DNA of 48,061 nt from an uncultured Lachnospiraceae bacterium (GTDB lineage Bacteria; Bacillota; Clostridia; Lachnospirales; Lachnospiraceae). The notes under the pieces are model-generated. The model ran no database searches and had not been told where the DNA came from. It saw only the letters and a list, made by a program, of their open reading frames with translations. Positions within the stretch are counted from its first letter, which is position 1, and each line of letters starts with the position of its first letter. This document shows positions 24,372 to 33,517 of this stretch, piece by piece. The stretch covers positions 1 through 48,061 of the forward strand of contig CAJUPJ010000030.1 in assembly GCA_910588655.1 (NCBI GenBank). The letters run 5' to 3'. Made by a program: the position numbers and the translations under genes.

Positions 24372-25163
24372 TTATGCAAGTGTCCTTAAAACTTTCATTA
24401 CGCCATCTTCATCATTTGAAAGTGTTATATATTTTGCAACTTCCTTTAATTCTGGATGTGCATCTTTCATAGCATAGCTCTCCCCGCACCGCAAAAGCAT
24501 ATACAGGTCATTAATATAATCCCCAAATGCCATACAGTTCACAGCGCTAATCCCGTACTTTTCCTGTAATTTCCATACAGCAGCACCTTTATCAACGTTT
24601 TTATTTGCTATATCAATCCAGCTGTCACCAGAAAGTACTGCCTGTAACCTGCTATGGAAATCCCCTAACTTGTTATATCTTTTTTCTGCTTTATGCCCTT
24701 CTATAAATACTGCAATTTTAATTATATTGTCCTTTTTTACACAGTTCCTTAAATCACTTGTAAATTCAAGCCTTTCATAATACATATGTGCATTGTTTTC
24801 TGCTTCCTCTGATGAATGTTCCATATAGGCAGATTTTTCACCACTAAGTATAATTGACCGTTTCTCTTTCTCATGGAACTGTTCTATACAATAAATTACA
24901 TCTTCTTCTTTCATTTTATTACTATAAATTATTTTATTATGTTCAAAAACCAGCCCGCCATTATCGGCAATAAAAACCAGGCTGTCCTCCATTCCTGGAA
25001 ACAGCTTCTTTATATTATAATACTGCCTGCCGCTTGCAATAACCATTTTTATTTCCTTATGTGCCGATACCCATTCACAGAAATCTGCTGGAAGTTCTTT
25101 TTTACTGTTTAATAATGTACCATCCAGGTCTGTTGCAATTAATTTTATTAAATCTTTTTCCAT
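24372..25163 (-). CDS. HAD-superfamily (Cof-type) phosphatase
   Basis: A 263-aa IIB-type HAD phosphatase, a group acting mainly on sugar phosphates, nucleotides or flavin phosphates. Motif I is IATDLDGTLLNSKKEL (nucleophile and acid Asp), motif II VIASGRQYY, motif III Lys in NKNVDKGAAVWKL, and motif IV MAFGDYINDLYMLLRCG, with Asn-Asp in place. The C2 cap lies between. Start at 25163 has GGGGAT upstream; an ATG at 25175 is possible. The substrate cannot be predicted. It stands alone. Confidence 0.9.
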   Translation of the reverse strand: MEKDLIKLIATDLDGTLLNSKKELPADFCEWVSAHKEIKMVIASGRQYYNIKKLFPGMEDSLVFIADNGGLVFEHNKIIYSNKMKEEDVIYCIEQFHEKEKRSIILSGEKSAYMEHSSEEAENNAHMYYERLEFTSDLRNCVKKDNIIKIAVFIEGHKAEKRYNKLGDFHSRLQAVLSGDSWIDIANKNVDKGAAVWKLQEKYGISAVNCMAFGDYINDLYMLLRCGESYAMKDAHPELKEVAKYITLSNDEDGVMKVLRTLA

Positions 25164-25304
25164 AATAATCCCCATTCTTGCCAAAGTCTGCAAATTTGTG
25201 CATAAAAACATATTTACAATGTGAAAAATTTGTTTTCCAGCCTTGCCTGTTGACGCTTAGGCAGCATAAACAGGAAAAATAAATGCTGCCCTTTGCGTCC
25301 TTTA

Positions 25305-26015
25305 TTAATCTGCATCACGTATTGTAATAGAATTAATTACAGGCTGCGCTTCTGGTGCAATAGAGCCATTGCCATCTACTGGCTGTGCATCACTGCATAC
25401 AGCATCAACAACTTCTATTCCTTCTGTTACATAACCAAATACTGCATAATCGCCATCCAGACCCAGACTGTCCTGGTGTACAATAAAAAACTGTGAGCTT
25501 GCACTATTATAGCTGTTTGAACGTGCCATTGATATTGCTCCCCTTGTATGTGACAGTTTATTATCATACCCGTTATTAGGAAATTCACCAACAATAGTCT
25601 TCTTTGAACCACCCATGCCAGTGCCCTCCGGGTCGCCTCCCTGCATCATAAAACCTTCCATAATCCTGTGGAATGTCAGCCCGTCATAAAACCCGTCTTT
25701 GGCAAGTGAAACAAAGTTTTTAACTGTTATAGGTGCTGCCTTTCCATCCAGCCGGACAGTAATTGTACCATAATCTTTAATATCAATATCTGCAAAATAA
25801 TCTTCACTTGTAACGGCTGGCATACCTCCATTATTTGAGGAAGCCTCTTCATTGCCTGATGTCTGTGCCTGTCCATCTGTTAAGTCAGTCCTGCTGTTAT
25901 CTTTCTTATTATTTAACGTAAAAGCAGCTATACATACAATAACTAAAACAGCAGCTAAAACAGCCAGAACCAGTGCCATGTTATTTTTATCCTGTTTATT
26001 TGATTGTTTAGCCAA
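25305..26015 (-). CDS. Membrane-anchored cyclophilin-type peptidyl-prolyl isomerase
   Basis: A 236-aa protein with one N-terminal membrane anchor (about residues 13-33, MALVLAVLAAVLVIVCIAAF), a Ser/Asn/Gly-rich linker, and a cyclophilin domain from about residue 70 (FVSLAKDGFYDGLTFHRIMEGFMMQGG split over the catalytic Arg, then QFFIVHQDSLGLDGDYAVFG). It should catalyse prolyl isomerisation of exported proteins. There is no lipobox Cys, so it is a membrane-anchored rather than lipid-anchored form. The start codon is TTG, supported by GGAGG 10 nt upstream. Confidence 0.93.
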   Translation of the reverse strand: MAKQSNKQDKNNMALVLAVLAAVLVIVCIAAFTLNNKKDNSRTDLTDGQAQTSGNEEASSNNGGMPAVTSEDYFADIDIKDYGTITVRLDGKAAPITVKNFVSLAKDGFYDGLTFHRIMEGFMMQGGDPEGTGMGGSKKTIVGEFPNNGYDNKLSHTRGAISMARSNSYNSASSQFFIVHQDSLGLDGDYAVFGYVTEGIEVVDAVCSDAQPVDGNGSIAPEAQPVINSITIRDAD

Positions 26016-26212
26016 TTTAATAATACCTCCTGTGGTTTAATTTTATTTATACAGTTTACCCTAATTTTACTGATATGTAAAATATTATTTTTATTGCCAT
26101 CCGCACATATTATTCTCTCTGCTATACTTAAACAAAAACAAGAGGGATGCACATGCAATATAAAGATGAAAAAGATTATATTACACTCCTGGAAATTTTT
26201 TTAAAAAAAGTA

Positions 26213-26241
26213 TTGACATGGTTATATTTTGGTGATATTAT
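26213..26241 (+). promoter_or_regulatory. Promoter of tRNA-Leu
   Basis: TTGACA (26213-26218), 17-bp spacer, TATTAT (26236-26241). It lies 37 nt upstream of the tRNA. Confidence 0.9.
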
Positions 26242-26277
26242 AGTCACTGTCAGCGCGTTATATAAACAATTTAATAA

Positions 26278-26361
26278 GCGGAAGTGCTGGAACTGGCAGA
26301 CAGGCTAGACTAAGGATCTAGTGTTGGCGACGACGTGAGGGTTCAAGTCCCTTCTTCCGCA
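26278..26361 (+). tRNA. tRNA-Leu(AAG)
   Basis: Acceptor arms GCGGAAG and CTTCCGC pair fully, discriminator A at 26361. The anticodon arm CTAGA-CTAAGGA-TCTAG has anticodon AAG, a long class II variable arm follows (TGTTGGCGACGACG), and the T arm carries GGGTTCAAGTCCC. CCA is not encoded. A34 would be expected to become inosine or to read CUN codons directly. Confidence 0.97.
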
Positions 26362-26368
26362 TTACTTC

Positions 26369-26395
26369 AAAGCCTTGTAAAATAAGGCTTTTTTT
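26369..26395 (+). terminator. Terminator of tRNA-Leu
   Basis: AAGCCTT and AAGGCTT pair around GTAAAAT, followed by seven T. It lies 8 nt after the tRNA. Confidence 0.9.
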
Positions 26396-26611
26396 AGTTT
26401 TGCAAATAGCATGGCACATATATGCAATGCGTTTGTTTAAACAGTCTGCAATTCTGTGAAGAAAAACTATGTGGTTTTTACAACCTGTGGAAGCCTATTG
26501 AAAAACCAGGTATAGAAAACAGGTATAATACATGATTTAAGGCACAACTTCTTGTAACAAGCTTGTAATAATGATATAATAAAAAGAAAATGGAAGGCAG
26601 TTATTACAGTT

Positions 26612-27508
26612 ATGGAAAAAGAAGATACAGGCAGTACCAGACAGGATATGGCTAAACCAAACAGAAAATACAAGGACTCTGTATTCACTGCATTGTTTGA
26701 CAGCAAAGAAACCCTTTTAGAATTATATAAAGTCCTCCACCCAGAGGATACAGAAGTAACAGCAGATGACATTGAAGAAATTGCACTGGAGAATGTACTT
26801 TTAATACGCAGGTATAATGACGCTGCAATGGGTATAAGGGATAAACTTATTATACTTTCAGAACACCAGTCTACAATTAACCCTAACATGCCAGTAAGGA
26901 TTTTGTTATACATAGCAGGGGAATATGAGAAAATAATAAAAAGGAATGGTGATTATAAATCATTGTATTCCAGTAAGCTTATAATGCTCCCTGCCCCTGA
27001 ATTTTATGTTGTTTATACAGGCAATAAGAAATGTGGTGACTACATGCACTTAACAGATGCTTTTCCAGGGGAGTACAGAAACAGTTCATTTTTAAACCTG
27101 GATATAAAAGTAATAAAAGATGAAGATAAAAACAATATACTTGGTGGTTACATTGCATTTGTAAAGAAAGCTGAAAAGTTAAAACGTACACAGGGATATA
27201 CATTTACAAAGGCACTTAAAGAAGCTGTAGCATGGTGCAGGGAAGAAAATATACTTGCTGGTTTTATGGAAGAAAGGAGCGAAGAAATGATGGAGCTTAT
27301 GTTAGAAGAATGGAACATTGAAGATGCGATAAAGTATAACAGGGAAGAAGGCAGGGAAGAAGGCAGGGAAGAAGGTATAGAGGAAGGTATGAAAAAAGGC
27401 ATGGTTTATGCGTATTATGAAATGAATATGAATACCAAGGAAATAGCCCAAAAAATGCAGCTTACAGAAGCAGAGGTGCTTGAAATTATAAGTAAAAAAG
27501 AGAGGTAG
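26612..27508 (+). CDS. Rpn-family / PD-(D/E)XK nuclease transposase-like protein
   Basis: A 298-aa protein of the recombination-promoting nuclease (Rpn, YhgA-like) group common in Lachnospiraceae. Landmarks are NRKYKDSVFTALFDSKETLL at the N-terminus, the Asp of IRDKLIILSEHQSTINPNMP with the E-x-Q nuclease motif, PVRILLYIAGEYEKI, and LPAPEFYVVYTG. The C-terminal part has a short repeat (REEG x2, IEEG, then MKKGM) leading into a helix-turn-helix-like end (TKEIAQKMQLTEAEVLEII). These proteins act as DNA endonucleases that promote RecA-independent recombination. It is a single gene without terminal repeats beside tRNA-Leu; whether it is mobile is not shown. Confidence 0.88.
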   Translation: MEKEDTGSTRQDMAKPNRKYKDSVFTALFDSKETLLELYKVLHPEDTEVTADDIEEIALENVLLIRRYNDAAMGIRDKLIILSEHQSTINPNMPVRILLYIAGEYEKIIKRNGDYKSLYSSKLIMLPAPEFYVVYTGNKKCGDYMHLTDAFPGEYRNSSFLNLDIKVIKDEDKNNILGGYIAFVKKAEKLKRTQGYTFTKALKEAVAWCREENILAGFMEERSEEMMELMLEEWNIEDAIKYNREEGREEGREEGIEEGMKKGMVYAYYEMNMNTKEIAQKMQLTEAEVLEIISKKER

Positions 27509-27846
27509 TAAGAAAATAAAAAGCCTTTGGCTTAGTGTTGGAACGCGTACATTGTCTTGACTACTTATTGGGCTGTTTTTTATGCTTGCAAAAAAATAGA
27601 CACTGCCGTCTTTCCAGAATAGCATTTTCTGCATTTGCTCCCAAGCTGCATACGTTGGTTGTTTATTCTTCAATGTATGCATACCAGTTTATTTTTTCAC
27701 GGTATATAAAGGAAATGAAGCATAACTGGAATATATTACCATATGCTTCATTTCCCTGTATCTTACCTTGTATATTGCCTTACATAAAGATACTCCTGTC
27801 TTTATAAATATTTTAAAACTCTAAACTATTTACCAGGCAGAGCCAG
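27509..27846. other. Intergenic region with one strong hairpin
   Basis: This 338-bp gap separates the Rpn gene from the solute-binding gene. It holds AAGCC/GGCTT near 27522-27534 and a 14-bp perfect inverted repeat GGAAATGAAGCATA at 27711-27724 with 27742-27755 (17-nt loop). No T run follows the latter directly. Short plus-strand reading frames lack ribosome-binding sites and are not accepted as genes. Confidence 0.5.
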
Positions 27847-30222
27847 TTACGCATTTTCATTTACATATATTGATACCCTGCTCTGTATTATATCTGCTGC
27901 TTCTTTGGCTGTCTTATCACCTGAATAAACAGCCTTTGTTTCCTCTTTAATAATTTCAGATATTTCATTATAATTTATAAAATCAATTTCTGACCCTATC
28001 CTGCCAAGAATAGAACGGAATATATCCATCTGTTCTTTAGTATATGGTTTTAATGTGATTTTAAAGTCCCCAAATTTATATGAATAATTAGTTACTGGCA
28101 CAACCTTTGTACCATCATCATCTGTATATGGTTTAGCTGCCATAGCATATTCCATCTTTTTATCCATAGCATCCTGCCTTATAGGAAACCCGCTAAGTTC
28201 AATTCCGCCTTTCTGGAATTCATATGTATACAGTCTTTGTAAAAACTTCCATGCACCTTCCTTATTCTCACATTTCTCAGAAATAGCAAAACTGTTTCCT
28301 GATGAAGATATAGCTACTTTATTATTTTTATCTGAGGAAGGATAACTGATTATATTATATCCACCCTGGTCTTTGTAAAGTTTTTCATTAATCTGGATAT
28401 CTGAAAAATCATACATTTCCATTGATTTTAATAAAACATTGCCTTTTTTTATAAGTTCATATGATGCATCATTACATGATATTGTTACATCCCCGCCATA
28501 CCCACTTGATGACGTTATATAGCTGTCATCTGACGATGTGTCAAGCTCATTGTCCTTAAAGTTTTCGGAAAACTCAATCATATTTACAAATTCTTCTGAA
28601 TTAAGTTTTACCTCTTTTGTATCATAATTAATAAAATTCTCCATCTGGGCATTAAGCATATTTTCAACAAACCATTCACTTGTCATATTATACATAAATG
28701 AGCTTCCCTCTGGCATAGCATTATACATTTTCTCCATATCTTCATATGACCAGCCCTCCATGCTGCCAAACAGCTTTTTAGAACCAGCAAAGGCATGTAT
28801 CCTGAATAAAACTGGCAAGTAATATAGCTTTCCATCATGTTCAATAGTTGTACGTACAGTATCTATAAAATCTTCTTTTTTAATCTCACCATCTTTTTCC
28901 ATAAGAGGATATAAATCTGCAAGAAATCCCTTTCTGATATAAAGTTCTTTTGGCATATATGCCACATCTATAATATCTGGTATCTTGCCTGCTGCTATAT
29001 CAAGATTCATCTGTTTATCTGAGTCTTCGTATGAACTGTAATCCAGCACCTCAATCCGGTAATCATCATTCGTTTTATTAAACTTAAGAATTTCCCTTTT
29101 TATATCCATGCTAAGATAAACAGTTGCAAGTGTAAGCTTTTCCTTTTGTTTTGCATCTGAATATTTCTTTTTACTAACTGTTGCAATCTCAATTTCAGAT
29201 GACATATCACCGCTGCTTATAATGGAATAATCAACTATAGTATTTAAGACAAAAAAGTTCCCGTCTTCCATCTGGATAAAATCAGATATACCATATCCAT
29301 CAATATCAACATTAATCCAGTTAAACACACGCTCTGTTTTGCCTGTTTTAAAGTTATATTCATATAAACATTCGTTATTGCTTAAATATATATTGCCATT
29401 TACTGCTTCTTTTACCTTAGTAATATTATATATGGTACTATTTCCAAGCCCGGCAGGTTCACCAGTTTTGCCTGTTTTTAAATCAAATTCTGATATGCAT
29501 AAACCGCCTGCGCCTTCTTTATATGATAAAATATAAATTTTGCCGCCATTAGCAGTAAACACACTTTCTATGTAATCATCCAGTTCAAATGTCTTGTCTG
29601 GCAGTCCATCTTTATTAAATGTATATATTTTTTTGTCAAAATACACAATTAATTTTCCATCTGCAAAAATAACATTATCACTCAGGTAAAAATTATCAAG
29701 CTCTTTTTTGTCTGGTTTAATTTCAATACGCCCTGATGTCTTGCCTGACTTATCAACCTGCATCATATAATATTGTGTGTTATTCCGGTTTTCATTTTTA
29801 TTATAATTCTGTACAGAAGTAACCAGGCACAAATTTTTCCCATCATCTAATAAAAGTGTATTTATATATTCACCCTTTTTAAGCCCGCTTATCTCCGTCT
29901 TGTCAATATTATTGCTTTCTGCAGTACATTGTAAAAGATAATTCTTTAATGAATTAATTTCATAATCTTTTCCATAGTCAATTTCTGCACCTGTCATATA
30001 TATCTGCCCATCGTTAAAACATGAACGGCTAAGTGAATCCATTTTCATATTGCCAAGTTCTTTAAAATCAGCTTCATACACATACTCTGGCTTCTCTTCT
30101 TTGTCTGTACCTTTATCCTTTCCGTTTCCACAAGCCGTAAATGAAACTGCTGGTACAAACGCCAGCACAGCTATAGCAAGTTTTATAAATGTCTTTCTTA
30201 GAACAAGATTAATTTTTCCCAT
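27847..30222 (-). CDS. Very long extracellular solute-binding lipoprotein
   Basis: A 791-aa protein with a lipoprotein signal (about residues 1-31; lipobox SFTAC then GNGKDKG). Residues about 40-360 contain repeating beta motifs with alternating 'DG..YI' turns (NDGQIYMTGAEID; DNVIFADGKLIVYFDKKIYT; NGGKIYILSYKEGAGG; VNGNIYLSNNECLYEYNFKT) that resemble a beta-propeller. From about residue 380 a family 1 solute-binding domain follows (LTLATVYLSMDIKREILKFN; AAGKIPDIIDVAYMP; DGKLYYLPVLFRIHAFAGSK; WKFLQRLYTYE). Ordinary members are about 430 aa. No permease or ATPase is adjacent. GGAGG precedes the ATG at 30222. The ligand is unknown; sugars are typical. Confidence 0.85.
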   Translation of the reverse strand: MGKINLVLRKTFIKLAIAVLAFVPAVSFTACGNGKDKGTDKEEKPEYVYEADFKELGNMKMDSLSRSCFNDGQIYMTGAEIDYGKDYEINSLKNYLLQCTAESNNIDKTEISGLKKGEYINTLLLDDGKNLCLVTSVQNYNKNENRNNTQYYMMQVDKSGKTSGRIEIKPDKKELDNFYLSDNVIFADGKLIVYFDKKIYTFNKDGLPDKTFELDDYIESVFTANGGKIYILSYKEGAGGLCISEFDLKTGKTGEPAGLGNSTIYNITKVKEAVNGNIYLSNNECLYEYNFKTGKTERVFNWINVDIDGYGISDFIQMEDGNFFVLNTIVDYSIISSGDMSSEIEIATVSKKKYSDAKQKEKLTLATVYLSMDIKREILKFNKTNDDYRIEVLDYSSYEDSDKQMNLDIAAGKIPDIIDVAYMPKELYIRKGFLADLYPLMEKDGEIKKEDFIDTVRTTIEHDGKLYYLPVLFRIHAFAGSKKLFGSMEGWSYEDMEKMYNAMPEGSSFMYNMTSEWFVENMLNAQMENFINYDTKEVKLNSEEFVNMIEFSENFKDNELDTSSDDSYITSSSGYGGDVTISCNDASYELIKKGNVLLKSMEMYDFSDIQINEKLYKDQGGYNIISYPSSDKNNKVAISSSGNSFAISEKCENKEGAWKFLQRLYTYEFQKGGIELSGFPIRQDAMDKKMEYAMAAKPYTDDDGTKVVPVTNYSYKFGDFKITLKPYTKEQMDIFRSILGRIGSEIDFINYNEISEIIKEETKAVYSGDKTAKEAADIIQSRVSIYVNENA

Positions 30223-30305
30223 GATAATCCTCCATGCCTCCTGAATTAAATATTTTCCCGGGATATAACATGGTTCTATTATAATACTAAATCTCCACAT
30301 AAGCT

Positions 30306-30947
30306 TTACAATTTCTTTTCAATCTTCTTACGATTTCCTGAAATATTTTTATTTTCACCTTTCCTGCACATTATCCTGCAAAAAATTACCGCCACAACTG
30401 TACTAACTATTGTTGCCAGAAGCCCTGGCAGTACTACAGCAGCAGGATTTGCTGAACCATACTGGCTTCTGTATGCAATTACATTTACTGGTATAAGCTG
30501 TAAAGAAGAAATATTTATAACTAAAAATGTACACATTTCATCTGATGCTTTTAACACTTTTTCATTACCTGTCCGCTTCCTTTCCAGCACCGCAAACTCC
30601 TTCATCGCTTTTAATCCCATAGGTGTAGCCGCCCATCCAAGCCCTAATATATTAGCTATTATATTAGCGGCTATATATTCATTAACTATATGCCCTTCTG
30701 GAATACGTGGGAATAAAAATCTTAAAACAGGTGCAAGTTTCCTGGTTAATATATCCAGAAGCCTTGAACGCCTTGCAATTTCAATAAGCCCTGTCCACAA
30801 AGCCATTATCCCAAGCATTGTTATTGCAAGTGAAACCGCTTCCCCGGCACTGTCAATAGCTGCATTGCTTAATGCCTCCACCTCTCCTGTAATAATACCA
30901 AAACTTAACCCTATAAGTATCATAAATCCCCAAAGCTTGTTTAGCAT
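30306..30947 (-). CDS. spmA: Spore maturation protein A (nucleoside-recognition domain)
   Basis: A 213-aa membrane protein with four to five helices. The sequence LGWAATPMGLKAMKEFAVLE and the phrase FLVINISSLQLIPVNVIAYR SQYGSANPAAVVLP match SpmA, needed for spore core dehydration in Bacillus and Clostridium. The N-terminal half (MALWTGLIEIARRSRLLDIL) is typical. The start at 30947 has GGAGG 5 nt upstream. Its usual partner spmB is not next to it; downstream after 83 nt is the unrelated lipoprotein gene. Confidence 0.92.
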   Translation of the reverse strand: MLNKLWGFMILIGLSFGIITGEVEALSNAAIDSAGEAVSLAITMLGIMALWTGLIEIARRSRLLDILTRKLAPVLRFLFPRIPEGHIVNEYIAANIIANILGLGWAATPMGLKAMKEFAVLERKRTGNEKVLKASDEMCTFLVINISSLQLIPVNVIAYRSQYGSANPAAVVLPGLLATIVSTVVAVIFCRIMCRKGENKNISGNRKKIEKKL

Positions 30948-31084
30948 AAACACCTCCATAAGTAAATATACTCTTAAAACAGCATATGATATCCTTATGG
31001 CGTTTATGAACCTTTATAAACACTTTAATGTTATGCGTATTGTATTGTAAAGACACTGCGGCACTGGTAATCTGGCTATTTTAA

Positions 31085-31551
31085 TTATTTATTTCCTGCT
31101 AAAGCACGGACAGTTACATAAACACCTGTAAGCATTTCTGCAATAGAAATTCCCAAAAGAACCCCTGAAATAAAGTCTTTAAAATTACTTCCTCCTACAT
31201 TATAATGAAGCAGCAGAAGAGCTATCCCCATTATAATCAAGATTAATCAAGCCATTGACGTACGGTGCTGTTCAAGCACTTGTATTCTCTTAACAAGCCC
31301 AAGTACCTGTGCATCATCATATACACGCACACTTTTGTCCGCCTTTTCATCACCATCAAGTAATTCTGCAACCGTTATTTCCAGTTCCTTACAGAGCAGC
31401 TCAATTACACTATAGTCTGGCATACATTTTCCTGTTTCCCACTTTGAAACTGTCTTATTGGAAACCCCAAGCCATTCTGCAAGTGCCGCCTTTGTCAAAT
31501 TTTTTCTTTACGTTTCCTGGCAATAAAACTGCCTGTCATTATCTGGTCCAT
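31085..31551 (-). pseudogene. HTH membrane regulator, broken by frameshift and stop
   Basis: The first part reads MDQIMTGSFIARKRKEK from 31551 (GGAGG upstream) and then needs one extra base in the A6 run (31500-31505) to continue as NLTKAALAEWLGVSNKTVSK WETGKCMPD, a Cro/CI-type HTH. The intact frame then stops at TGA 31247-31249, but the same frame continues beyond it as a membrane segment (LILIIMGIALLLLHYN, then DFISGVLLGISIAEML) to a stop at 31085. A full protein would be an HTH domain followed by membrane helices, a common clostridial type. Two independent lesions favour decay over sequencing error. Confidence 0.75.
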
Positions 31552-31656
31552 CTATAAAACCTCCTTATGTTTTGTCAGGATTATTTTATCTTTTCCTGTA
31601 CACAGACACCATCCCCTTAAAGGAGAATACAGGAGGAAATAGTATAAAACCTTTAA

Positions 31657-33408
31657 TTACTGCCTTACCTTAATGTGTACTTCGCGGAGCTGCTGCTCTG
31701 TAACTTCATTTGGCGCACCACACATAAGGTCTTGTGCATTGCCATTCATTGGGAATGGAATAACCTCACGTATATTTCCCTCATTAAGCAGAAGCATAAT
31801 CATCCTGTCGACACCTGGAGCCATTCCTGCATGTGGCGGAGCACCAAACTGGAATGCATTATATAATGCACCAAATTTCTCTTTTAAATCTTCCTCTGTA
31901 TATCCTGCAATTTCAAATGCCTTAACCATTATGTCAAGGTTATGGTTACGTACGGCACCTGATGAAAGTTCAACACCATTACATACAATATCATACTGGT
32001 ATGCGAGTATTTCTGAAGGCTCTTTTTCACTTAATGCTTCAATCCCGCCCTGTGGCATTGAAAATGGGTTGTGGGTAAATATATATTTCTTCTGTTCTGT
32101 ATCATATTCATACATAGGAAAATCATTAATATAACAGAAACGGTATGCGTTCTTTTCAATTAATCCAAGACGCTCCCCAAGTTCTGTCCTTATCTGGCCC
32201 GCATACAATGCTGCCTGCTCTTCCCTGTCTGCTATAAAGAAAATAGTATCCCCTGCTTCAAGGGATGCCTTGTCTGCAATTTCCCCTTTCATGTCATCAG
32301 GAATAAACTTATCAATAGGCCCTTTATATGACATATCCTCTTTTACTTCGAGATATCCAAGCCCGCCCATCCCTATTGACTGTGCAAATTTAAGCAGTTT
32401 TTCATGGAAACCTTTGGACATATCTGCATGGACTTTTACAGCACGCACAGTTTTGCCATGAAACGGCTTAAATGTACATCTCTGGAAGAAGTCTGTTACA
32501 TCTACAATGCGCAATGGGTTACGCAAGTCTGGCTTGTCTGTTCCAAATTCAAGCATTGCCTGCTTGTAGCTTATTACAGGATAAGGTGCTTTTGTCACCT
32601 CAGACCCTTCTGGCGCAAACTTTTCAAATGTTGATGATAATATTTCTTCACCTGCTTTAAACACATCTTCCTGTGTTGCAAATGCCATTTCAAAATCAAG
32701 CTGGTAAAATTCCCCTGGCGAACGGTCGGCACGTGCATCTTCATCCCTGAAGCATGGCGCTATCTGGAAATATTTATCAAAACCTGATACCATAAGAAGC
32801 TGTTTGTACTGCTGTGGTGCTTGTGGCAATGCATAAAATTTCCCTTTAAATTTACGTGAAGGCACTATATAATCCCTTGCTCCTTCTGGTGATGACGCAC
32901 AAAGAATTGGAGTCTGTATTTCAAGAAATCCCATTTCTGTCATTTTCTGCCTTAAAAAGCTTATAACATTTGAACGGAAAAGCATGTTGTCACGTACCTT
33001 AGCGTTGCGCAAATCAAGATAACGGTATTTAAGACGCACATCTTCCCTTGTTTCCTTAGATGTCATAATCTCAAAAGGAAGCTGTTTATAAACCCTTCCA
33101 AGTATTTCAACCTTATGGGCTTCAAGCTCTATAGTACCTGTTGGTATTTTAGGGTTATATGTTTCTTCATCCCTGTGCTCTATAACACCTTCAATACTTA
33201 TACAGTCCTCTTTGCTTATCCCTTCAAGCAGGGATGTATCACGCATTACAACCTGCATTACACCATACATATCCCTTAAGTCAATAAAAGACACGCCGCC
33301 GTGGTCACGTATATTTTCAACCCACCCTGCCAGTTTCATGCTCTTTCCTACATCGCTTTCACTTACATTATCTAATGTAACATCCCTGTAAATATTTGAT
33401 ATATTCAT
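31657..33408 (-). CDS. aspS: Aspartyl-tRNA synthetase
   Basis: A class II synthetase of 583 aa with the bacterial-type domain set: N-terminal OB fold (GWVENIRDHGGVSFIDLRDM), catalytic core with motif 1 (IQTPILCASSPEGARDYIVP), motif 2 (FQIAPCFRDEDARADRSPGE), the GAD insertion and motif 3 (PGVDRMIMLLLNEGNIREVI). The start at 33408 has GAGG 6 nt upstream inside the shared 16-nt motif. Longer frames read back into the T-box. Expression is under T-box control and possibly also the pseudoknot. Confidence 0.98.
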   Translation of the reverse strand: MNISNIYRDVTLDNVSESDVGKSMKLAGWVENIRDHGGVSFIDLRDMYGVMQVVMRDTSLLEGISKEDCISIEGVIEHRDEETYNPKIPTGTIELEAHKVEILGRVYKQLPFEIMTSKETREDVRLKYRYLDLRNAKVRDNMLFRSNVISFLRQKMTEMGFLEIQTPILCASSPEGARDYIVPSRKFKGKFYALPQAPQQYKQLLMVSGFDKYFQIAPCFRDEDARADRSPGEFYQLDFEMAFATQEDVFKAGEEILSSTFEKFAPEGSEVTKAPYPVISYKQAMLEFGTDKPDLRNPLRIVDVTDFFQRCTFKPFHGKTVRAVKVHADMSKGFHEKLLKFAQSIGMGGLGYLEVKEDMSYKGPIDKFIPDDMKGEIADKASLEAGDTIFFIADREEQAALYAGQIRTELGERLGLIEKNAYRFCYINDFPMYEYDTEQKKYIFTHNPFSMPQGGIEALSEKEPSEILAYQYDIVCNGVELSSGAVRNHNLDIMVKAFEIAGYTEEDLKEKFGALYNAFQFGAPPHAGMAPGVDRMIMLLLNEGNIREVIPFPMNGNAQDLMCGAPNEVTEQQLREVHIKVRQ

Positions 33409-33414
33409 ATTTTT

Positions 33415-33473
33415 CCTCATTTCTGCGCTGCCTTTTACACATAATGCAATGTCTGTGCCGCAGCGCAGGCACA
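33415..33473 (-). promoter_or_regulatory. Candidate pseudoknot leader before aspS
   Basis: Minus-strand RNA order: TGTGCC (33468-33473), loop with GCGCTG (33461-33466), GGCACA (33454-33459), a 23-nt linker, then CAGCGC (33425-33430) complementary to the loop, then AGAAATGAGG at 33415-33424. The stem is 6 bp and the loop helix 6 bp. The element lies after the T-box terminator, so it can act only on transcripts that were read through, at the level of translation. It matches the atpG leader in stem, loop and 16-nt block, while the linkers differ. Confidence 0.65.
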
Positions 33474-33517
33474 AACAATCAACGAAAAATGCTGCTTTTG
33501 CATTGTTTAACCAGATT

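Noticed and set aside
27535..27807. 90-aa plus-strand frame after the Rpn gene
   Set aside because: No ribosome-binding site and Cys/Leu/Tyr-rich translation across a hairpin; treated as intergenic.
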